Source of the DNA: Papaver somniferum
Taxonomy: Eukaryota; Streptophyta; Magnoliopsida; Ranunculales; Papaveraceae
DNA: 64,000 nt
Assembly (NCBI RefSeq): GCF_003573695.1
Contig: NC_039358.1
Coordinates: 10,148,326-10,212,325, forward strand
Direction: 5' to 3'
Made by a program: the position numbers and the translations under genes. The notes under the pieces were generated by a model. That model had not been told where the DNA came from and made no database searches. It saw only the letters and a program-made list of their open reading frames with translations. Numbering within the stretch: position 1 is the first letter of the stretch; each line of letters starts with the position of its first letter. This document shows positions 11,791 to 23,542 of this stretch, piece by piece.

Positions 11791-13100
11791 AGAGGTGTGA
11801 ATGACTTTTCTACTATACTCACCCAAATAGGGCATGAGCTCTGCAGTTACCTAAAACTACAACCATGGAAACCTTTCATAATTCAGAAGGAGAGTAGGAT
11901 TACCTTTGGCACTTCTCAGAAAGAAGGATTTATCACTGTGCCTTTTCTTAGTTTTCTAAGTCTGGTCTTTCATTTTAAATTGTAGTTGTTGAACCATCCG
12001 AAAATGAATCAGGATACGCAGCTACACAATACCCTTCATGCTTCTGTATAGAGAACATTATATAAAAGTTGTGTCATAAGATGGATCAGGAAAAGGGAAA
12101 CTCAATGAATTTTGTCTAGTTAAACATTAAGAAACACAATCACATGGCACTATCTATAGAATGAGTGGTAAAGACTGATTAGAATCATGTTTTTACCCCA
12201 ACTAGTGGAACGATAACTGGCGATGGTGGTGACATGAGATGAGACAAGGTTACAGCTTGAGCAAGCACTCAGTATTAAGTAATAAAATGAATCATTTCAA
12301 ACAGTTCTTTTCTTTTAGCCAAACTTACAAACTCAATCAAGCAATTTGCTCTTCCGTGTATATTAAAAATAAAAATAAAATATAAGAGCAAGCATTGCCA
12401 CAACCAATCTACGAAAAGCAAGTATGTAAGCGATGTGTTTTTGCCCAAGTCTTCTATTTGTTCTCTAACTGAAACTTTTTTTCCATTTTCTTTTACCAAG
12501 TTTTCGGGGGTTCCGTGCTCTGAACCAATCAAGTAAAGTTACCCAAAGTGAGTGATGCTATTGTGAGTACTCTGCAACCATCGCATTTGAGGTTGATATG
12601 ATTGCCTGAGTTCTAAATTGTGTTGACAGCGATATAGATTTCTTAACGTCTATCAATTAGTATGAAGTGCTTTTGCTTTGAGAGAAATAAAGCCATATCA
12701 TCATTAAGACAAAAATCTGACATACTACCAACCAAGCAACAATGAACCTGGACAACCTGATCTGGACACCAAACTGCCAAGAATAGATTTGAAAGAGTAG
12801 ATGAATACTGTATATACCTTGAAAGTATATAACTTATTTTACTTCTTATTAAAACAGAAAACCGATCACAATCTATTTAATGCAACATTGAACATTCACT
12901 TCATCTCACAGTCAACAGACACAATACAATCACACTTTCTCACACTATCACTTACTTGAGCTACTTCCTTCTATCCAGATTACAAATAAACATTCTAGCA
13001 ACGGTAATTGACAAACACTATCTAGTGAAAGGGAAACCACAGAAGTAGAATGATGCATATTGCTCCAATTGTGATGATAGACTCCGTAATGAACTCGGGT
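11791..13100. other. No gene seen
   Basis: The segment 11,820-12,005 is an inverted match to 7940-8073. The minus-strand frame at 12,275-12,532 is open but not recognised, and it has no splice or codon support that I can judge. Confidence 0.3.
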
Positions 13101-13471
13101 TCAGGTTTCAGACTGAGATTCTCAGACATGCAACATGCGTACAATCAAGACCTAATTTCTGGAAATGAGACCAGGAAAGGGAAGAGTACCTTAGCTTGAG
13201 GAATACATAATCAAGATCAGTCTTCATAGAGTTTAAGAGCCGCGTATTCCTATTGAAATCAGGAGCAACTTGAGCAAAGCAACGCTCTGAAGGTTCATTA
13301 AAATGTGATAGTATTGCATTCCTGTCCTGTAGCCTTCCCAATCTGCAATGAATCACAGAAAATAGTTATAACTTTGAACATCTTGCTATGCCTATTGATT
13401 AGGGTTTTGAAATGTGTTGATACTTCATCAGATGCGATATGTCTAGATTCCTTCTCGGCATTTTCATCCAT
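13100..13471 (-). pseudogene. KXDL motif protein (BORC-type) gene fragment
   Basis: Minus-strand reading gives ATG at 13,471 and MDENAEKESRHIASDEV, STHFKTLIN, then after about 50 bases LGRLQDRNAILSHFNE, RNTRLLNSMKTDLDYVFLKLR. These match the start and core of plant KXDL-domain proteins, small coiled-coil proteins related to lysosome/endosome-positioning complexes. The roughly 14 residues expected between KTLIN and LGRLQD are missing. The intervening bases end like an acceptor (TTCATTGCAG) but have no usable donor at a workable distance. A donor follows LKLR (AAG/GTACTC), but no downstream exon was recognised. It is probably a broken or captured fragment. Confidence 0.6.
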
Positions 13472-13639
13472 TATACGAAAACCTGAATGCTGAATCTTTC
13501 CGGTTGTAGAGCAGAATCAAGAGAAATGCGGGTGATGTATAGAGGAAAAGAAGAGGCAAAATACTGAATTTGGCTGCTCTCTGTTTGCTCACAGTGGGTT
13601 TCATTTGGAGCGTTCTTTTGGGGCTGTGTGGGGTATAAG

Positions 13640-13985
13640 CTAAGGCCCAGTCTTATGGTTCTCCCGGTTTAACAAGGATTTAGACTGTTTCATCCTGACT
13701 CGTCTGTATCTGAGTTGTTTGGATCACTGATCTGATTTGATTCAGATGTAACTCAATATGTTTGATTTGAATCAAATCTGACTCAGAAATATATGAATCA
13801 GCGGTTTGATCCTATGAGTTTGGGTATTTTATTACCTGACTCAAGCAGTTCTATGTCATGAATTAGGTATGAGTCAGAGGTCTAGTCAGATCTGACTCAA
13901 TATAGAAAACAAATGGTCTTATATTTGACTCACGATGAGTTAGGGACTGACTCAGATGCAAATCGCGAGTCAAATGCAAACTAAC
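13640..13985. repeat. Cluster of TGAGTC/GACTCA motifs
   Basis: About a dozen copies of TGACTCA-like or GATTCAGAT-like words lie on both strands within 350 bases. The sequence has no coding potential and resembles the motif-rich body of a non-autonomous DNA transposon, but no paired ends were found. Confidence 0.4.
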
Positions 13986-14362
13986 ATGATGTTACTAAGT
14001 TACTTAAATCCTTTTTTTTTCCTTTTTTTTTTTTCTTTGAAAAAATATAGTAATGAAATATTTTTCATTTTAGTGTTTGGTAAAGTCCAAAGTTTTTTTG
14101 TTTTTCACATGCAAGAAACGTGTTTAAGCACTGAAGAACATATGACTGCTAGTCCGTTAATGTACTTTGCAGTGTTAATACTCTAGAGTCTGAATTTCAA
14201 GTTTTCATCTCTATTAACAAGCACTTCAATAACAAGTATTTCCATATCAGACTATCCATAACACCGTAATTAGTACCAAAAGAATTGATGCATCATGTAT
14301 AACACAACCAGATTCATCTGAATCTGTGTTTGTACGTGCTCGATGTATTATGTCATGATTTT

Positions 14363-14510
14363 TCACTCGTTCTTGAGGATGTTCACACGATATTTCCAAA
14401 ATCTGTCACCAGTTATATCACAATGGCCAATAATCACCTTACTTCTGAATCTTTTGACGACGGATTCTCCATTTTCATTGTACTTCACTGTCTCCTCCAC
14501 CCGAGTATAA
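14363..14510 (-). pseudogene. THG1: THG1 (tRNA-His guanylyltransferase) C-terminal fragment
   Basis: On the minus strand the frame reads RVEETVKYNENGESVVKRF, then SKVIIGHCDITGDRFW and NILKNE. This matches the C-terminal segment of plant THG1, which adds G-1 to tRNA-His and usually reads V-E-E-x-V-K-Y-x-E-x-G and HC-x-I-x-G-D-x-F-W. Only about 50 residues are present. The catalytic N-terminal domain, with its metal-binding aspartates, is absent, and the sequence upstream is unrelated. It is an isolated gene fragment. Confidence 0.65.
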
Positions 14511-15050
14511 AAACCAAAAACCATATATGAGTTTCTAGCTAGCACGTCAAAACACACATCTGTAAACATAGTGCAAGGTAAGTTTTTCTAGCGACACGAA
14601 ATAAGAATTCACCTTGTCCTTGAACACGCAGGATCGTTTACAAAGTATGGCCGGTAGCTCGGTGTACTTTATACCAAACTGTTGGGAAAGTTTTAGGTGT
14701 GAAGTGTATCTACTGGCGGAAATGAGGGCTGTCTATTTGTAGAGCGATCCATGTAGATGGCAATAGTTTGTCCTCCCCTTCAAATGATTTGACATACTCG
14801 TACCATTTCTATACACAGTCATCAAATTTCAGACTCGTACCTTCCTGTCTCACTCTGAAACGCATCGAGAAAAAAATTTATATAATTCAGATGAAACCCT
14901 TTATCAAATAAATCGACTAATTTCGAGCTACTAATTGACTAAAAACAGCTGCATTATACTAATTCGTCGCTTTATTTTGAATTTAGGATTGTTAACAGTA
15001 ATACAACTTAGAAAAACACACTTTTAGCATATGTAGAGGCGTTTATCTAC

Positions 15051-15215
15051 CTTGTGCATAATTGTGTTAACAGTGGATTGAATTGAGGTTGCAACATTTG
15101 GGCCGCATAAAGGGTCTAGAGCAGTAGCCGCATACAACTTGGTCAAACTTGATGATTTTCCATTGACCGCGTCAAAATTCCCGTCAAAACGGGTCCCAAG
15201 ATTTACCCCCGACAT
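15051..15215 (-). CDS. Unidentified first exon, divergent from PIG-P
   Basis: The minus-strand ATG at 15,215 opens 55 codons (MSGVNLGTRFDGNFDAV ... IQSTVNTIMHK) ending exactly at a consensus donor (CACAAG/GTAGAT, phase 0). I do not recognise the protein. It lies head-to-head with the 5' UTR of PIG-P, within about 100 bases, so a shared promoter is possible. No second exon was identified on the minus strand below it, so it may be truncated. Confidence 0.4.
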
Positions 15216-15239
15216 CCTTTTCTTCTTTCCCTCTTATGT

Positions 15240-18200
15240 TATTGTTATTCATCCAGTGACCTTCTTCTTCTTCTTCGTTCGCCGAACTGTTTAAGCTTCG
15301 AAATTGAATTCAAGGTTATCGATCAACAAGGGTTTGAAGGTGAGCTTTACATTCATGATAATTATTTTCAGAGTGATTTGGATTCCAACCTACTCGGATT
15401 AATTAGGGTTGCATTTCCCAATTTGAGGCACAGAGAGAGTAGTAGGTCACAGAGGCAATTATATGGATTCAAAAAATTAAGCTAATAATAGTCTTGTAGG
15501 TGTCATTTGTTTAAGTGAATCTATTTTGATTTTGACTTTTAGAAACGATTACTGAATTGAATTTAGTTTCTTCTGCCATCAATCTTATTCAAGATGTCGC
15601 CAACATTTAGTATTTTGAGAACAACGTATCTGATTGTTGCCATCCTCTACATGCTTAGAGATCAAAGTCGACCTTGATAATAGATGCATTATTGTTTTTA
15701 AGAGTTTGTAGTGTTTTTATTTTGATGTAATATCCAACCATTTGGATGGTTTATCAACTTATTAAGCTTCTACCTTTTTTACACGCACACTTTTCAGGCA
15801 TGTTATAATCTGATAAAATGGTCTTAGTTGTATGTATTTGTTGAAACTTCAGCGGGTAGTATAGCTGTGTCCATTTCGTTTGTGTATATACTCATGTAGT
15901 TATCGTCCAAATGGTAATGTCTTGATGTGTCCATGAATCTTTGAGTGGTAACTGTAACTAAAAAGTGAAACATGTAATTACTGATACCAGTGACTGTATG
16001 CATGTGTGATTGTCTTACCTTTCTACTTAATTTTTTTACCTCTAAATTAAGTTTAGGTAACTACCTAAGAGTAAGATTTGTTTTTTCAAAAGATTATATC
16101 TTGAACACTGATCATAACTTATGTCTCCTGAGCCACCAATATACACCCGTTGATTAGAAGAAACCGTCATTGGTCATGATATGAATCTCTTGAAACATAT
16201 ATTCATTGGTTGATGTTCTCCGCTGGCAGGTACACTCTTGAGCACACGGAAGTTTTGAGCAAGGCGTCTAGTACAACATTTTCTGTATCTCCCAAGTTCT
16301 TGGCACTTCTAATCATAGAAGAAACTCACTGTGGTATAATCTCATCATTTTTGCTTGTTCTGGTTATGTTTTTTTATATATATATATGTTATGCTTGAGT
16401 ACTTCAGTTAATCTCCATGTTAACGGATAAATGTTTTGATTCGATTTGACTGCATGACTACTTTTCATAGTAGCACATAAAAAATCTAAAAACTTATAGG
16501 TGCCGAGGTCGGTTGTCTTACATTTGTATAGGTGTTGAAGTTGGTTGGCTTACTGCTTACTAGTCAGAATGTTGATGTAATAATCTATTAGTAATCAATC
16601 ACTCAACTTGATGCTAATAGGATATTAGCCTTTTTAGATTACTGACAGTCAAGGCCGATATAGGCCAAATAAGAGCACATCATAACATTGTTCAAATATC
16701 TGATTATATAAAACCTCACAAACAGTTGCACCATTGTACACCACTCTCTTCTCCTCTCCCTATCTCTTCCCTTTCTGTCAGGGAGGAGAGCTAAAAATAT
16801 TGTTTCTCTCTGAAATTGTCTCTATCTCTCCCTAAATTACTGTGGATCATTTAAAAATGAGCATGATGCAGCTCATAAAATTTATTCTGACACCAACCTT
16901 CGGGATCACCCACCAATAAACCCATGCTTCATGGACACATCCCACATTTGATATTTGTTCGTGTTGACACAATAGTGAAACCGGGAAGAATACATTTTAT
17001 TGCAGATTTACCAGATTCTGATTGTTTTGTTTTTCCTTGTTTGGTTGTTGGTGGCCTCTTGTAGCGACCTTTTTTTGCTTTGCCCCTCTGGTGGGTTTTT
17101 CTTATATTATTTTGTTCTAATCATTTTTAATAAAATGTTTCGATTATCAAGCAAAAGAAAAGTTCTTTTCTTCTTCAATTGTTAGATTCAGTCAATGGTT
17201 CTTAAGTCAGCAATCTTCTTTTGGATAAGCTGATTAAATATTCTAAGCTTATGGGTCAATGTTCATACCATCTGATGGTAACTAGTTCCCCAAGCCAGTC
17301 TTCATTTTACTTATTTTTCGATCTTTTAGCCCTTTGAATGATTTCTCCACTTTGTTTGAAAATTTCAGGTATGATGTAGCATTTAGATAGAGATGCTTTG
17401 AGTGAAAATCTCAGTATAATATAGCATTTTGATAGATATATTTGGTATCCAATTCTATTTAGGTTTAGGAGAGGAGGGAGAAAGAAGATAGATACTATTT
17501 CTTGCATATTGGAAGGCTAAGAATTTATGCACTCTTTCTCCAGTTCTCTGAATTCCCAGTCTATAATAATTTTCTATATATTCTTACAATTGTTATCTGA
17601 TATTCTTGAGAACCTTTTGTAGTTAAAATTTTAAAATCTAAAAATCCCATACCAGAATTCTGAAAGCTCTCCAACTTGAGAAACTCATATTTAACTTTTG
17701 TACCATTATGAGATTGTAGTAGATGTTCTTCTTTGGGTTTATTGAAGGTATTGACTGACATAATGTACTTCGAGATATATTATATTGATAGCTACAGTGA
17801 CTATCTGATTATTCTGTTGTCATTATTGTCTTATTGATACAAACATGGTAACCTTTTCGTTGATTCTTTCTTGGTTTCCTGTATAGTTGTAGAACAGTGA
17901 ACAACTTGTTGGACCATAAACACTGAATTTTAGGGGATTGTTTCTCGATCAATTAGATTGATTCCCTTTTTTCCTGTTTCCATGTTTGGTCTTTTTGGCA
18001 AATTGGAACTATACCATGACTATTTTCTCAAGGGACGTCTTTTCATTAGAAGCACTACTTTGAATTGAATGTTATTTATTATTATGTATTCGAGATCAAA
18101 CTGGTCAAGACCATTAATGGTACATTGTGAATGATATTGATGCTTTTAAGTAACTTGCGAATAAGTTTTATAACTTAACCAAGTTGGAAATGTGCAGGAA

Positions 18201-20030
18201 TTAGCATGTGGTGTTCTATTTGATAAATTTCAGGCAAGTGAAACAATGACAGATCCGTCTTTTCTCAATAGCCCGAGAAGAATACTGAGTTTATCAAAGG
18301 AGAGAGCGACTGTGTCTTTTACAGATCCAGATGCCAAAGTTTCTGGATTTCCTGTGTCTGAAGAGCATGGTGCAAAGCCTTCAGAGGTATATGGCTTTGT
18401 GGGGTCTATTGCGACCATCATGACTACAGGTTGAGAACAATACTGTCCTATATATTTCATACCCTGCTGTTATGTGTAAGATAGTTATTGACCATTTGAT
18501 TATGTATTCAGACTGGGTTTCTTATGGACACGCTGTATAGTTAAAATTTTCTGCTAATGAGCAGCCGTGATTCGGTCATACTAAGCATTTAAGCTCTGCA
18601 AGTTGCTCAATTTAGGCTAGGATTCCTTGATTTATTTATTTTTATATTTTGCTTCCATTTTTGATGACCCGGGCGTATGTAGTTTAGTGAATCTTTCGGA
18701 TCGTCATATGTTGGGCAAATTGTTGTAGAGAGAAACCGATATCCTTCAAATATTCGTCTTTCACAAATAAGTCTTAAGTTGTTGTTTTGTAAAACCAATA
18801 ATCTAGGTTCACTTATTTTGTAGATTCTGCTTACAAATGTAAAAGCATATGCATCCTATTGGTTTGTGTCACTTAATCCACCCTTCGTAGGAGTAAGGTC
18901 TGTTACTGTATTTGTCTTTGTTTTTTGTTGAATTGGCACTGCCAACCACTTTATGCTACTGTCAAAAACAATGCAAGTTACTGAGAAAATCCATCCATTG
19001 GTATGCTCTCTTGTTTTGTATAGTATGAGCTTTGTTATCCATCTGATTATTTTTCATCTTATGATCACCAGAATCAACAGTATTCTATGATTGCTTGTAA
19101 AACCTTATTTCAAGATGTTCAAAAAATCACTCAATGTCCGTTCGATCTGTAACTCTTTGGTTCGTCTCTGTAAGCAGTTATCTACCTGATATGGGCCTAC
19201 ACTCCTGAGCCTTGGCTTCATTCTGTAGGGATCACTTACTACCCTAGCAGGTCAGTGAGCTTTTCCTGTTCTCCATTCTGACTATTTCTTTGTATATTTG
19301 CTGCTATGTCATGCGTTTTGGGAAAGTTTATTGGGTTTAAAACTACATAAATTTGTATTCCTGACGGCAATCAAGGAGTGTTACTGTGTGCAACTGAGAT
19401 TGAATCTTCAGTCCAGGCCTCAGGGTGAGAATGTTGTCATTAGACACCTTCGTCTTTTTTTCGACACCTGGGCAGGGCTACTCTCTTCCTTATATGCAGC
19501 TTTGCGTAATATGCTAATATGGAGATTGTTCTCGTGAAGAATTCTTTCTGAAGTTATTGCCTTTTTTTTAATCTAACTAAAAATTCATTCAAGTTGTTCA
19601 GGTACTGGGCATTGGCATTACCATCTTACGCTATGGTTACCATAGCATTAGCAATCACATTTTACATTGGTCTGAACTTCATGGCAACAGCTCCTCCAAC
19701 CTCCTTCAATACTATATACGGTAAACCTTTGGCCAACTCTTCTAGAAGCACGTAAATTTTGTTTTTGTCTTCTGGGATTGAGATTATATCACAAAAGATC
19801 GTTTGTTTGATCAATAGATTCTTTGGATCTAGTTATTAGCTGTTAAGCAACTGCAATTTCAATAGGGGTCTCATAAGATCTGACCTCCTTGACAAACCAT
19901 TTTTGATTTCGCAGACGAATTCAGTAGAGAACATTCTGTTTCTCAGGTTTCAAAGGAAGGAGATGAGCAACCTATCGAACCTATATCAGATATTGGGATC
20001 CATCAAGTTAACGATCTCATGTTTAACTAG
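15240..20030 (+). CDS. PIGP: PIG-P, subunit P of the GPI N-acetylglucosaminyltransferase
   Basis: The coding exons are 18,246-18,429, 19,178-19,250, 19,602-19,720 and 19,915-20,030, all with GT-AG junctions in phase. They give 163 residues. The N-terminus is NSPRRILSLSKERATVSF, DPDAKVSGF, then KPSEVYGFVGSIAT. The first membrane segment spans the exon 1-2 junction (ATIMTTVIYLIWAY), followed by TPEPWLHSVGITYYPSRYWAL and a second hydrophobic segment (AMVTIALAITFYIGLNFM). The conserved PPTSFNTIYDEFSRE follows. This is the PIG-P family order. The complex makes GlcNAc-PI on the ER membrane, the first step of GPI-anchor synthesis. A 5' UTR exon probably ends at 15,339 (GAAG/GTGAGC), with acceptor at 18,233 just before the ATG, so the leader intron is about 2.9 kb. 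No break is visible, and it is probably functional. Confidence 0.9.
15340..18233 (+). other. Leader intron of PIG-P; no gene inside
   Basis: This is a long AT-rich intron. At about 16,575-16,980 it holds a stretch with LTR-like character (starts TGTTGATGTAATAATC, has TTATATAAAAC). It may be a short retrotransposon remnant, but paired ends were not found. Confidence 0.4.
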
Positions 20031-20690
20031 GAAATATGATGCGTTAGAACTCTTTGACTTCAGTTGTATATAAAACCCAAAGACACGAGACTTGCCAATC
20101 CTACTACCCTGTTCTTGAATTTCCAGTTCTTCCAACACAACCTCTGAATATGTAGCATTGTACACGCTTTAAACAACATACTGCAGGCAGCCTCCGATTT
20201 GACTATTTTCACTATCTCATATTCTCATTTGGATAAGGAATTGCAGTTAGGAAAGAGACTTCTTTGCTTAAAGATCAACATGTTGGTGCATCGATACATC
20301 ACTCTTCATCCAACTATTTTGCAGCTCTAGCCAGTGAGTTCTGAAGCAAGTAATCAAATTTGTTAGGCACCTCATGACCTGGAATCAGACTAGGAGGTAT
20401 AGCAACTTGAACTCCCAACTGTTTGCACTCTAAATTGCGCGACTGTTCTACAGGTTCATCCTATGCGTCACAAAATTCAATTCCATTCCCTCTCCGATAA
20501 CCTGTGACTTGTCGCAGATTCCCTCTTGGATCGGAGATAAGAGTAATATTATCCTGCTGTGTGATTGGGGATATTTAGCCATGTCTAATGCTGTCATGCT
20601 AGTTCTTACACCTAGGTTTTTGTTCAGAGAAAGCAACGTCCAATGCATCATGGGCGTTAACTCTTACTTCTCCCTCGTGGGTCCATGAAT
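20031..20690. other. No gene seen
   Basis: 3' flank of PIG-P. The minus-strand frame 20,448-20,651 has a faint ankyrin-like phrase (MTALDMAKY), too weak to call. Confidence 0.3.
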
Positions 20691-20691
20691 T

Positions 20692-20905
20692 TTAACCTTA
20701 CATCCAATCTGTGTTGATTGTTTTCTTTGTCTGTTATGAAACTCAAGAACATCATGGACAGTGTCCCAATGTTCACCCTTTGTACCATGCAATGTTACCC
20801 TTGCATCCGATCTTTGTTGATTGTTTTCTTTGTCTGTCATGAAACTCGAGAACATCATGAACAGTGTCCCCAATGTTCACCCTCTGTACCATGTACTTTT
20901 AATTT
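20692..20905. repeat. Two tandem ~103-bp units
   Basis: The block containing TTGATTGTTTTCTTTGTCTG, AACATCATG.ACAGTGTCCC and TGTACCATG occurs twice, 103 bases apart. The two units differ at about ten positions. Confidence 0.75.
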
Positions 20906-21555
20906 TTTTTCTTCTTCAGACAGAAGCAAAAACAAACTCTAAGTTGCTTTTTTTTATATAGGTTCGATATCATTAGAAACATCAATCCCATAGAGTTCTC
21001 CCTGTAATACGGTAAACCATGGTTTGGTCCTGCTAGAATCCTTGATTTCGCTACTTGCAGTCCATAAAGAGAGTGAAAAAAAAAAACTTAGCAACCTTAC
21101 CTACTGTATGTTTAGGAACCCAAATGGCCTCACGCGATGCAATAAGCGCACCTAGAAGTAGATGCCTGAAGCTCCCATTTCTACCCCTTGTTCATCAGAT
21201 GCATTTTGAACTTTTGATAGGTGGTGAAGCCACAGAGAGAAACTCCCAAGTTCCAACAGCTACGCAGGAGGTCATGCAGTACGTCAGTGTACAGTACGGA
21301 CACACACAATGATAATTTTTAAAAAGTTTAAAAATTTGCCAAAACTTTCTCGGATGATTAAATGTGATTTGCATGATATCTGGAATCAAATAAAAATATC
21401 CGAAAGTAATCAACCACTGAAGAAGACATATCGTGTTAATCGTGCTAGCATTCGTGGACCATCCATCGTCCCTCTTTAATTTTAATTCCTCGTCTCTTCT
21501 TTTCTTTTTAGATTTTCTTAATAATAGTCGTGTAACTTTGAGTTCATTGCTCCAT
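20906..21555. other. No gene seen; distal upstream region of GST copy A
   Basis: From about 21,220 it matches the upstream region of GST copy B (45,910 onward: CCCAAGTTCCAACA..., CGTGTTAATCGTGC), so the duplication of the GST gene included about 400 bases of 5' flank. Confidence 0.5.
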
Positions 21556-21562
21556 TATAAAT
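21556..21562 (+). promoter_or_regulatory. TATA box of GST copy A
   Basis: TATAAAT inside CTCCATTATAAATTG, 87 bases before the ATG. The same context is at 47,311-47,323 before GST copy B. Confidence 0.6.
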
Positions 21563-21642
21563 TGCCATCACTTTCTGCATCTTACAATCAAAACAAGATC
21601 ATCATTTTCTTCTCATTTCCTAGAAAACTCAGAGGATAATTA

Positions 21643-22381
21643 ATGGCTGTTCTCAAGGTTCATGGAAGTGCAATTTCAACTGCAACTCAAAGAGTTATTG
21701 CTACTATCATCGAAAAGGGTCTTGAATATGAGCTAGTTCTTGTCAACTTGCGGGAAGGTGAACACAAGAGAGAACCCTTCATCTCTCTCAACGTAAGCAG
21801 ATCACAGATCAAACTCCGATCTTCGTTTTTTTGGTTTTAATTGATGGGTCACAGAGTTTTTCACTAAATTTTTTCGAATTTTTTTGCAGCCATTTGGTCA
21901 AGTCCCAGCTTTTGAAGATGGAGACTTGAAGCTCTTCGAATCAAGAGCCATCACACAGTACATCGCACATGATTATGCGAAGAGCGGAACCCCGTTGATT
22001 TCATTCGAGAAGATGCCAGTGATGGTGAACTGGATGGAAGTCGAGGCACACCATTTTGAGCCTGTATCATCAGCTTTAGCTTGGGAGTTGGTGTTCAAGC
22101 CGATGTTTGGTATGACTACAGACGCAGCTGCTGTCGAAGAAAATGAAGCTAAGCTGGGTAAAGTCTTGGATGTTTATGAAAAAAGACTTAGCCAGTCCAA
22201 ATATTTGGCTGGAGATGAGTTTACTTTGGCTGATCTTCATCATCTTCCTAATCTTCAGTGTTTGATGGGTACACCAGTTAAGAAGTTCTTTGAATCTCGA
22301 CCACGAGTTTCTGCTTGGTCTGAAGATATCTTAGCTAGACCTTCCTGGGCTAAAGTTCTTGATTTGCAGAAGAGCCACTAA
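21643..22381 (+). CDS. Phi-class glutathione S-transferase (copy A)
   Basis: Exon 1 is 21,643-21,792 (50 codons) and exon 2 is 21,890-22,381, giving 213 residues. The thioredoxin-fold N-domain contains S12 in AISTATQRV, the usual phi-class catalytic serine, then [22 protein letters not shown] and [17 protein letters not shown], which form the glutathione-binding site. The helical C-domain carries [10 protein letters not shown] and the typical [16 protein letters not shown]. Many phi GST genes have a second intron just after the EDGD segment. Here it is absent, so two exons are fused. The enzyme would be cytosolic, conjugating glutathione to xenobiotics or acting as a ligand carrier or peroxidase. 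TATA (21,556) and AATAAA (22,498) are in place. It has a close duplicate at 47,403-48,151. Confidence 0.95.
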
Positions 22382-22497
22382 AAAGAATTGGGTTTCTCCC
22401 AAATCTAATATATTTATTTTCAGAATTAGTGGTTTTCTTGTTTTGTGTTTGAGTTGTAGATCAGGAACAGAAAAATCTGTAGAGAATTTTTCTGATT

Positions 22498-22503
22498 AAT
22501 AAA
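22498..22503 (+). terminator. Poly(A) signal of GST copy A
   Basis: AATAAA 117 bases after the stop. The same sequence context (TCTGATTAATAAA) follows copy B. Confidence 0.5.
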
Positions 22504-22845
22504 TGATTGTAACTTTGTTGTTAGCATAATGTTGAATGCTTTTGTGAGATTTGTTTGAAAACTACAATTTCTGGCAGTTGATTACAAAACCTGAGTCTGA
22601 GATTAATTGCATTGATTTGATATATCTGTAGTGACGGTGTCATTTGGAATTGAGATCATATCTTCTTTTATTTTTCTTAAACTTTTCAACAATTTCATTA
22701 CTAAAAAAAATTAAGAAACAACCATGTCTCAACGTATGCAAGCCATTGTGGCAGATTTGAATCCCAATTTTCCTTGGGCCAATTCCTATGCACACCTTTC
22801 AAACACTATGGTTTGCCAGTTTTGCATTAACTATAGGCATGGCAA
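22504..22845. other. 3' flank of GST copy A; partial MITE-like sequence
   Basis: No gene. Part of it (about 22,778-22,852, GGCCAATTCCTATGCAC ... GGCATGGCAAA) matches, in reverse orientation, 41,975-42,047, suggesting a shared small DNA element. Confidence 0.4.
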
Positions 22846-23215
22846 AGTGTAAATGTATGTGCAAAGAATCTAATGGAGTACGCGATGGAGTTTCTAGCGT
22901 GTCTTAGGGACTCTATCGGTCGATGATCTCTCAACATTCGCCGTGGCAAAGTGCAAATGTATGTGCCAAAGTATTAAATATACCACTTAAGTATACGCGA
23001 TGAAGTTTCTAGCGAGTTAGGGACTCTATCGGTCGATGATCTCACAACGTTCGTCGTGGCAAAGTGCAAATGTATGTGCCAAAATATCAAATATACCACT
23101 TAGGTATACGCGATGAAGTTTGTGCCAAAATATCAAATATACCACTTAGGTATACGCGATGAAGTTTCTAGCGACTGCTAGGGATTCCATCGCGCGATGA
23201 TCTTGAAAACGCTCG
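22846..23215. repeat. Tandem repeat, ~3.5 units of about 110 bp
   Basis: Units contain GGCAAAGTG.AAATGTATGTG, TATACGCGATGAAGTTTCTAGCG and CTATCGGTCGATGATCTC. The third unit is cut short and restarts at about 23,121 with an exact repeat of GTGCCAAAATATCAAATA. Confidence 0.75.
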
Positions 23216-23540
23216 TGTTTTTTTGTCAAGAAGATGAGTGTATTTGCACGAACCATGTTTTTCTTTGTCAACGCCTTATCGTTGGTGCTGCACTCCAAAC
23301 CATGATATTTTGTGAAAACGTAGTTGTGAAATCTCAAGAACAAACAATAAACCTCTACAATCATGATGTGAACTCGTTGAGTCATCGTTTCAACGTGATC
23401 AATATAAGAAAAAATATTGTATGTTGCTTTAATAATGAAAGCGGGTCAAAATATGAGAAGCGGTGAAACCATGATGGACACTGAACAAAGGTATCGGGCG
23501 CAGTACCCCTGCAACAGCAGAAAAGACTTCCAATGTGGAA
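23216..23540. other. No gene seen
   Basis: The open plus-strand frame (23,197-23,466) has no recognisable family and begins inside the tandem repeat. Confidence 0.3.
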
Positions 23541-23542
23541 GT

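Noticed and set aside
12275..12532. Minus-strand frame with EHGTPENLVKENGKKV
   Set aside because: No recognised domain, no clear splice sites, and it could be chance in AT-rich DNA.
16575..16980. LTR element in the PIG-P leader intron
   Set aside because: LTR-like start and TATA, but no matching second end, PBS or target duplication.
20448..20651. Ankyrin-like phrase MTALDMAKY
   Set aside because: Only one half-repeat and no neighbouring repeats, so too little to call an ankyrin protein.
22846..23215. CRISPR-like regular repeat
   Set aside because: Units are ~110 bp, contiguous and imperfect, in a plant nuclear genome. It is an ordinary tandem repeat.
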